From Dimorphilus gyrociliatus (lineage: Eukaryota > Annelida > Polychaeta > Dinophilidae): 64,000 bases of DNA. The notes under the pieces are model-generated. The model searched no databases and was not told the DNA's origin. It worked only from the letters and a program-made list of their open reading frames with translations. Made by a program: the position numbers and the translations under genes. Position 1 is the first letter of the stretch; every line of letters begins with the position of its first letter. Shown in pieces: positions 59,606 through 64,000 of this stretch. Location: positions 558,001 through 622,000 of the forward strand of contig CAJFCJ010000002.1 of assembly GCA_904063045.1 (NCBI GenBank), read 5' to 3'.

Positions 59606-62600
59606 TCGTTTAGAGATACTAAAGTTTGTGTGATGACATTTAGAGAAGTAGGCGGGAGAAACGTATCAGGCGACGAATAGTATTGAAATAGTCTCCACAC
59701 CCCGCTTTTATCCTATACACCACAACAATTAAGCTTTCTCTAACGAATCAAACAGCCTTGTTGTTGGGTTCCGATTTCAATAGGACGAAGTTAATTTATT
59801 GCAAATATGCCTAATATGAAAACAAGTGATAAAGCAGATTATCACGTACCCTTCAAAATTTCAGTTGTCATTAGTGTTGTACGTTAAAAAATTGATTTAT
59901 TCATTTTAAATATGAAAATTAACAACGCCCTCTCTTTGTACGATTCACTTTTGAGTTCACTACTCAAAGACGATAGATGGCACTCTGAGAAAAATCGAAT
60001 TAAAATAAAGGAAAGTTCTGATTCTACAAAAATAAAACTGCAAGCACAGGAATCCTATTAGCCGGAAAACACGATCTTTTATAATTCATATTAGGAATGT
60101 AGAATATGTAAAACAAATCAATAGCGTATTAATGGACTGACTAACACTTCATCCTTCGGTTAACAAGCGTTCATCAACTGGAGCATCGCCTAGTGATTTA
60201 TAGCAATTCAGGGGCCATTCAATAAAGCGTGGATGATCTTTATTGAATTTTGGCAGTATAATTCGATCCGATAAACGTTTTTATGTTCGTTAAACGATTC
60301 TAGCCCATTACAATATACACAGAAAGCACGAAAACGAACGCTGGAGCTACAGTAAACAATCGATGAAATTGGCCTTTTTCGTTTCAACAATGTTTTTCCT
60401 TATTTTATTTATATTTATAAAGAGGTAGTAAACACAAAGAATAAATCGAAATTCTTTTACCCTGACTAGCATCAGGCCTTTATGTGCATAAAGAAATTTA
60501 GAATACTGCTGTATTTCAAAGAAAGACAGACGCAGTTGTCAAAACAGGCTAAAAGAGCTAGAAACATTTGGAGAAGAGGCACGTGCTTTTAGATATTTCT
60601 CTTGGGTAAAGAAAGCATTCGATTTCTAAATAAAGAGCCTTGCAAAACAATTAATCGTGAATACTAGGCACCCCTCGCCTTCCATCTTAGAAAATTGCAA
60701 GTAAAAATTCTTATGTCAGCTTCGTTAAAAGGTCTCTTTAAAAAATTGCATCTAGTCACGAGAAAAAAATGGATGGTTACTCTACTCTTAAATACAGTTG
60801 TTAATCAGTTAATCGTTGTTATAAGCGCGTCTTTCTTACCACTTAATACAGGACACGAGATTAACAATACTATACCATTTTTTCAGCCATCTTCTTTATA
60901 CATGTTTAATGGCTTGATATCCTTAATAAGTATTTGTACTCACCTGAAAGAAAGGAAAAGAATTAATGACGGGTTTTCGTAACATTTAAAATATCGATTT
61001 TCTAAGTAGATAGAAAAGACTGTTGCCTTTCACTATGATCCTTTTTTTCGGTAAAGACAATAATATTAATCATAAAAATAAATAAATATATAATAATATT
61101 TAAAAATAATATTTTTCATAAAAATAAACAAATTTTTATGAAAATCTCAGTTAATTTAGATATAAAATGCATTTTATAAATAATTATTTCTCATAAATGA
61201 AATATTTCGTAATTTCATACAAGCCAAAGTAGAGGGAATCGAGACACATCTTTAAGATATAGATTGACAGAATTTAACTCTACCGCTTACGTTTTACTTT
61301 ATTAGCCTAACATGCTTCAGAATTAATCAGATGGACTAAAAACTCATTACATTCTTTATAGAAAAGAATTACATACATCACGATCTTGTAAACCTATTAC
61401 AAACTATTTCACATTTGCCTTCCATCAGTCAATATAACCTTCTAACAAAGTTCACAGTTTCTTGGAATTTTTTTAGATCCGATTTTAAGTTCCGGCAACG
61501 ATGAAATGCCAAAGTTGATATTGGTTAAGAATTATTTGATTAAAAAAATATGGATAAAAATAAAAGAAATGTTTATAAAATCTATAGACTAGTCTTATAA
61601 AAAATTCTAAAAGTCCACCCAGATCAATTGGTGCAGAAAATAAAGTACATGAAGTAATAAAAGAACAGTGAACGATTGGAATAAAGTAAATCTACTAAAG
61701 CTATTAGGACTTATTGTTCTTGGCAAGTGACGCCTTTCGTCGTCAACGGACCTCCAGAACTTGTCGACGGTAAATCGATGAAATGCATTATTATGGTTAG
61801 TACAAAAGGAACATGACGACGCTTATTCAATATATAATTGACGAAGAATGCAATGCTTCCGCAATCTCTATGTATAACAATATGTTATTTAGCAAGTGAG
61901 GCCTAGTACTAAGCATCACCGTTCAAACTAAAAATAAAAAAACGATTTGTTTGTTCAGATAATATTGCACATATAAATAGGCCTACGGGAAAAGTCAACA
62001 AGTTTTAGAATAAATTTTTGAAGTAGTTTTGCAGTACGTGCCTGAGCTTACGCCAGGACTCCGACCTCATATATTATTAAAACCTACCAAACAAAAAGCA
62101 CTTTTCAATGAGACAATTATGGTAGCAAGTTTATCTTCAGAATGGCTCATGAATATTATAGCGCTGCCTGAACTTAAAATGAAAAATAGCCGTCTAAAGA
62201 ACATATCGACTTGTGATTATACAAAATGGAGATTGTAACTGCTAATAGTCTACACATAGAATAAGGTAACTAAAAATAACTATAGAATGCCTCCGTATTT
62301 TACATACTCCTTGAATTAATTGTAAGTGTAGGCCTGCCTGAAATAAGCTATTCACGTTGGATAACGTGTTTTAGACAACGTATTATGGTATTATGTCATA
62401 AATTTAATTTTTCAAAATGATACTTTACCATATCCAAGAATGTCTTCTTCTGCTCCCAGAATTGCCACCACCGAAATTTGGACTAGGAACGGACAAAAAA
62501 TTTCCACCGTTTATCATTCGGGAAACATTTCAGAGTTTCATTTACAAGGAGATTTTATTTAAACCCTATTACAAGCTCTCTAAATATTTCAGAGTAATTC

Positions 62601-64000
62601 AATAAAGTTTTCTCTCGAGCCTTTAATAGTCCAACGACGCACAATGATCAGACATTACGAAAAAATGCTATAGGATCTCGAAACGCTCCCTACCGGCTTC
62701 AGAGAACACTATGCTCTCACTTTTCTGATCAATCTTTTCATCAATCACTCTCTGCGATTATTTCCCTTGATATTTCAACCTGCTCAACGGCGTAAATCAA
62801 ACTACTTATCTTAAATAAAATTTTATAGTCAAATATTCTAAAACCTAATACCAATAGTTCAAGTAGAATCAGATTTTAACATATATGAGAAATTATATCT
62901 TTCATTTATAGTATGATGGATATATGGTGATAAATATTGAGCTCTTCCTTAAATCTGCACTGGCTTAAAAAAAATTAAAATAATCTTTTCTAAACCTACT
63001 TTAGAGTGAAAAAATTAACAAAGAGCTCTTCTCCTCTAAGCTTCTTACGACTTCGTAATCAGAAACCATAAAAACTATCAAATATGAAATTTTAACGATA
63101 TGAACGCTCTATACTTGTATTAAAATTTCACATATGAATACCGAAAGAACAGGATGATGAGAGAATTTTGAGAAAATTCTAGATCGAAAAGCATACCCAT
63201 TAAAGTGACCGAGTAGAACTGGATTGATATTTCCAATACAGAAAATCTTTATCTTCTTAAAGTAACAACACACCTCATCAGCATACATAATTAAAGCTGC
63301 TACTATAAAATAGTACTATAGAAATAATGTTACGTCATTATTCTTTGATATAAAGATGCGGAAACATATACGACAACGTTGTGATATGGAAATTTACGGT
63401 AATAGATGTCAGTAGCAGATAAATTACAAGATAGTTTGTTTCTTTAAGATTCAAAATTTAATTAAGATGAATATTTAGCTGATCTGATTTAAGATAAATA
63501 GCTTGGACTTGAGATGCTCATGTGTTAATATATCGCAACAATTGAATAATCACAGATGAAAGAAATACCCTTTCTTTACGAATCTATTTAGCAGATACCA
63601 AACCTGATATTATTTACATTACACTTGATTTTATTACTGTAATCTATGACAGTGATATTTCCAGTATAACTTTTACCAAATATAGCAAGAGCTTTTAAAA
63701 CTCTTATTCATACAATAAAAAATTGAGAACGAAAATAAGAGACTAACCTTGTCCTACTCCAAGGTATTGTGGCTCTTCTTGTATGCAATCTTGGGATAAG
63801 TTTAATACCAACAAAATAGACATTCTTGTCACAATCAACCGACATATTTCGGAAAAGTATATTACAGCATTTCATATAATAGTAAATACAGAAGTATTCT
63901 CTCTTTTCTGTTTAACCAAAATATTCTACAATCTCCGCAAATCAATAGACAATTGTCCACACAAGCAAAAATTCTACCTCCAAACACCGTAGTCGACGAC

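Larger units (their letters stand above)
56929..64000. other. distal flank, no other gene supported
   Basis: Apart from the candidate exon at 59460-59605 and the CRE-like site at 57852, I see no conserved exon. Frames at 60695-60982 (+), 62029-62238 (+) and 60208-60390 (-) lack motifs and convincing splice sites. The stretch may be the long 5' portion of the PDE4 locus, which is often very large in animals. Confidence 0.4.

Noticed and set aside
60695-60982. Plus-strand frame of 95 codons with two hydrophobic stretches
   Set aside because: It begins at TTG rather than ATG, and has no recognisable domain or splice signals.
1-64000. tRNA, rRNA and transposon genes
   Set aside because: No cloverleaf, rRNA-like conserved block, reverse transcriptase or transposase motif was recognised on either strand by eye. 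Diverged or short copies could be missed.

Overview
This is a nuclear genomic window from an animal, clearly AT-rich by eye. Its genes are split by short GT-AG introns, mostly 45-300 bp. Gene content points to a protostome and most likely an arthropod. The window has a bursicon-receptor (rickets/LGR2) class LGR, two allatotropin/orexin-type receptors, and a PDE4 whose conserved exons match the Drosophila dunce family almost residue for residue. I could not fix the class. Exons were built by hand from splice sites, reading phase and family conservation, so single boundaries may be off by a base. Nothing was aligned by software.

Layout. 2960-5503 (+) and 6458-11248 (-) hold two convergent allatotropin-receptor-like GPCRs. 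12417-13537 (-) is a three-exon type II membrane protein with an F5/8 type C (discoidin/fucolectin-like) ectodomain. 16603-19437 (-) is an intronless LRR + fibronectin-III receptor of 944 residues. 21048-22548 (+) is a single-pass protein with a long cytoplasmic tail rich in SH3 and tyrosine motifs. 22995-23685 (-) is the 3' part of a sushi (CCP) domain gene. 25333-28853 (-) is a 17-exon choline transporter-like (SLC44) gene. 29551-30047 (-) is a G-protein gamma subunit in four small exons, divergent from an 18-exon LGR2-type receptor at 30580-36144 (+). 38026-41672 (+) holds three tandem cysteine-rich, single-pass proteins ending in PPxY motifs; I do not recognise the family. 41849-44297 (-) is a NIT-domain-like receptor guanylate cyclase. 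44921-56928, possibly to 59605 (-), is a PDE4 gene with six or seven alternative first exons and a duplicated, probably mutually exclusive catalytic exon. The last 4 kb shows no supported gene.

Theme. Much of the window encodes signal-transduction parts: three GPCRs, a Ggamma, a guanylate cyclase and a cAMP phosphodiesterase. They probably do not form one pathway, but the cAMP link is notable because the PDE4 locus contains several perfect cAMP-response-element palindromes, three of them in the interval where mammalian PDE4 genes place their cAMP-inducible short-form promoters.

Most worth checking: the PDE4 exon pair (45677-45802 versus 45971-46093), the guanylate cyclase lacking the conserved catalytic Arg (Ile539), the three-member PPxY family, and a GC-AG intron confirmed by its paralogue.
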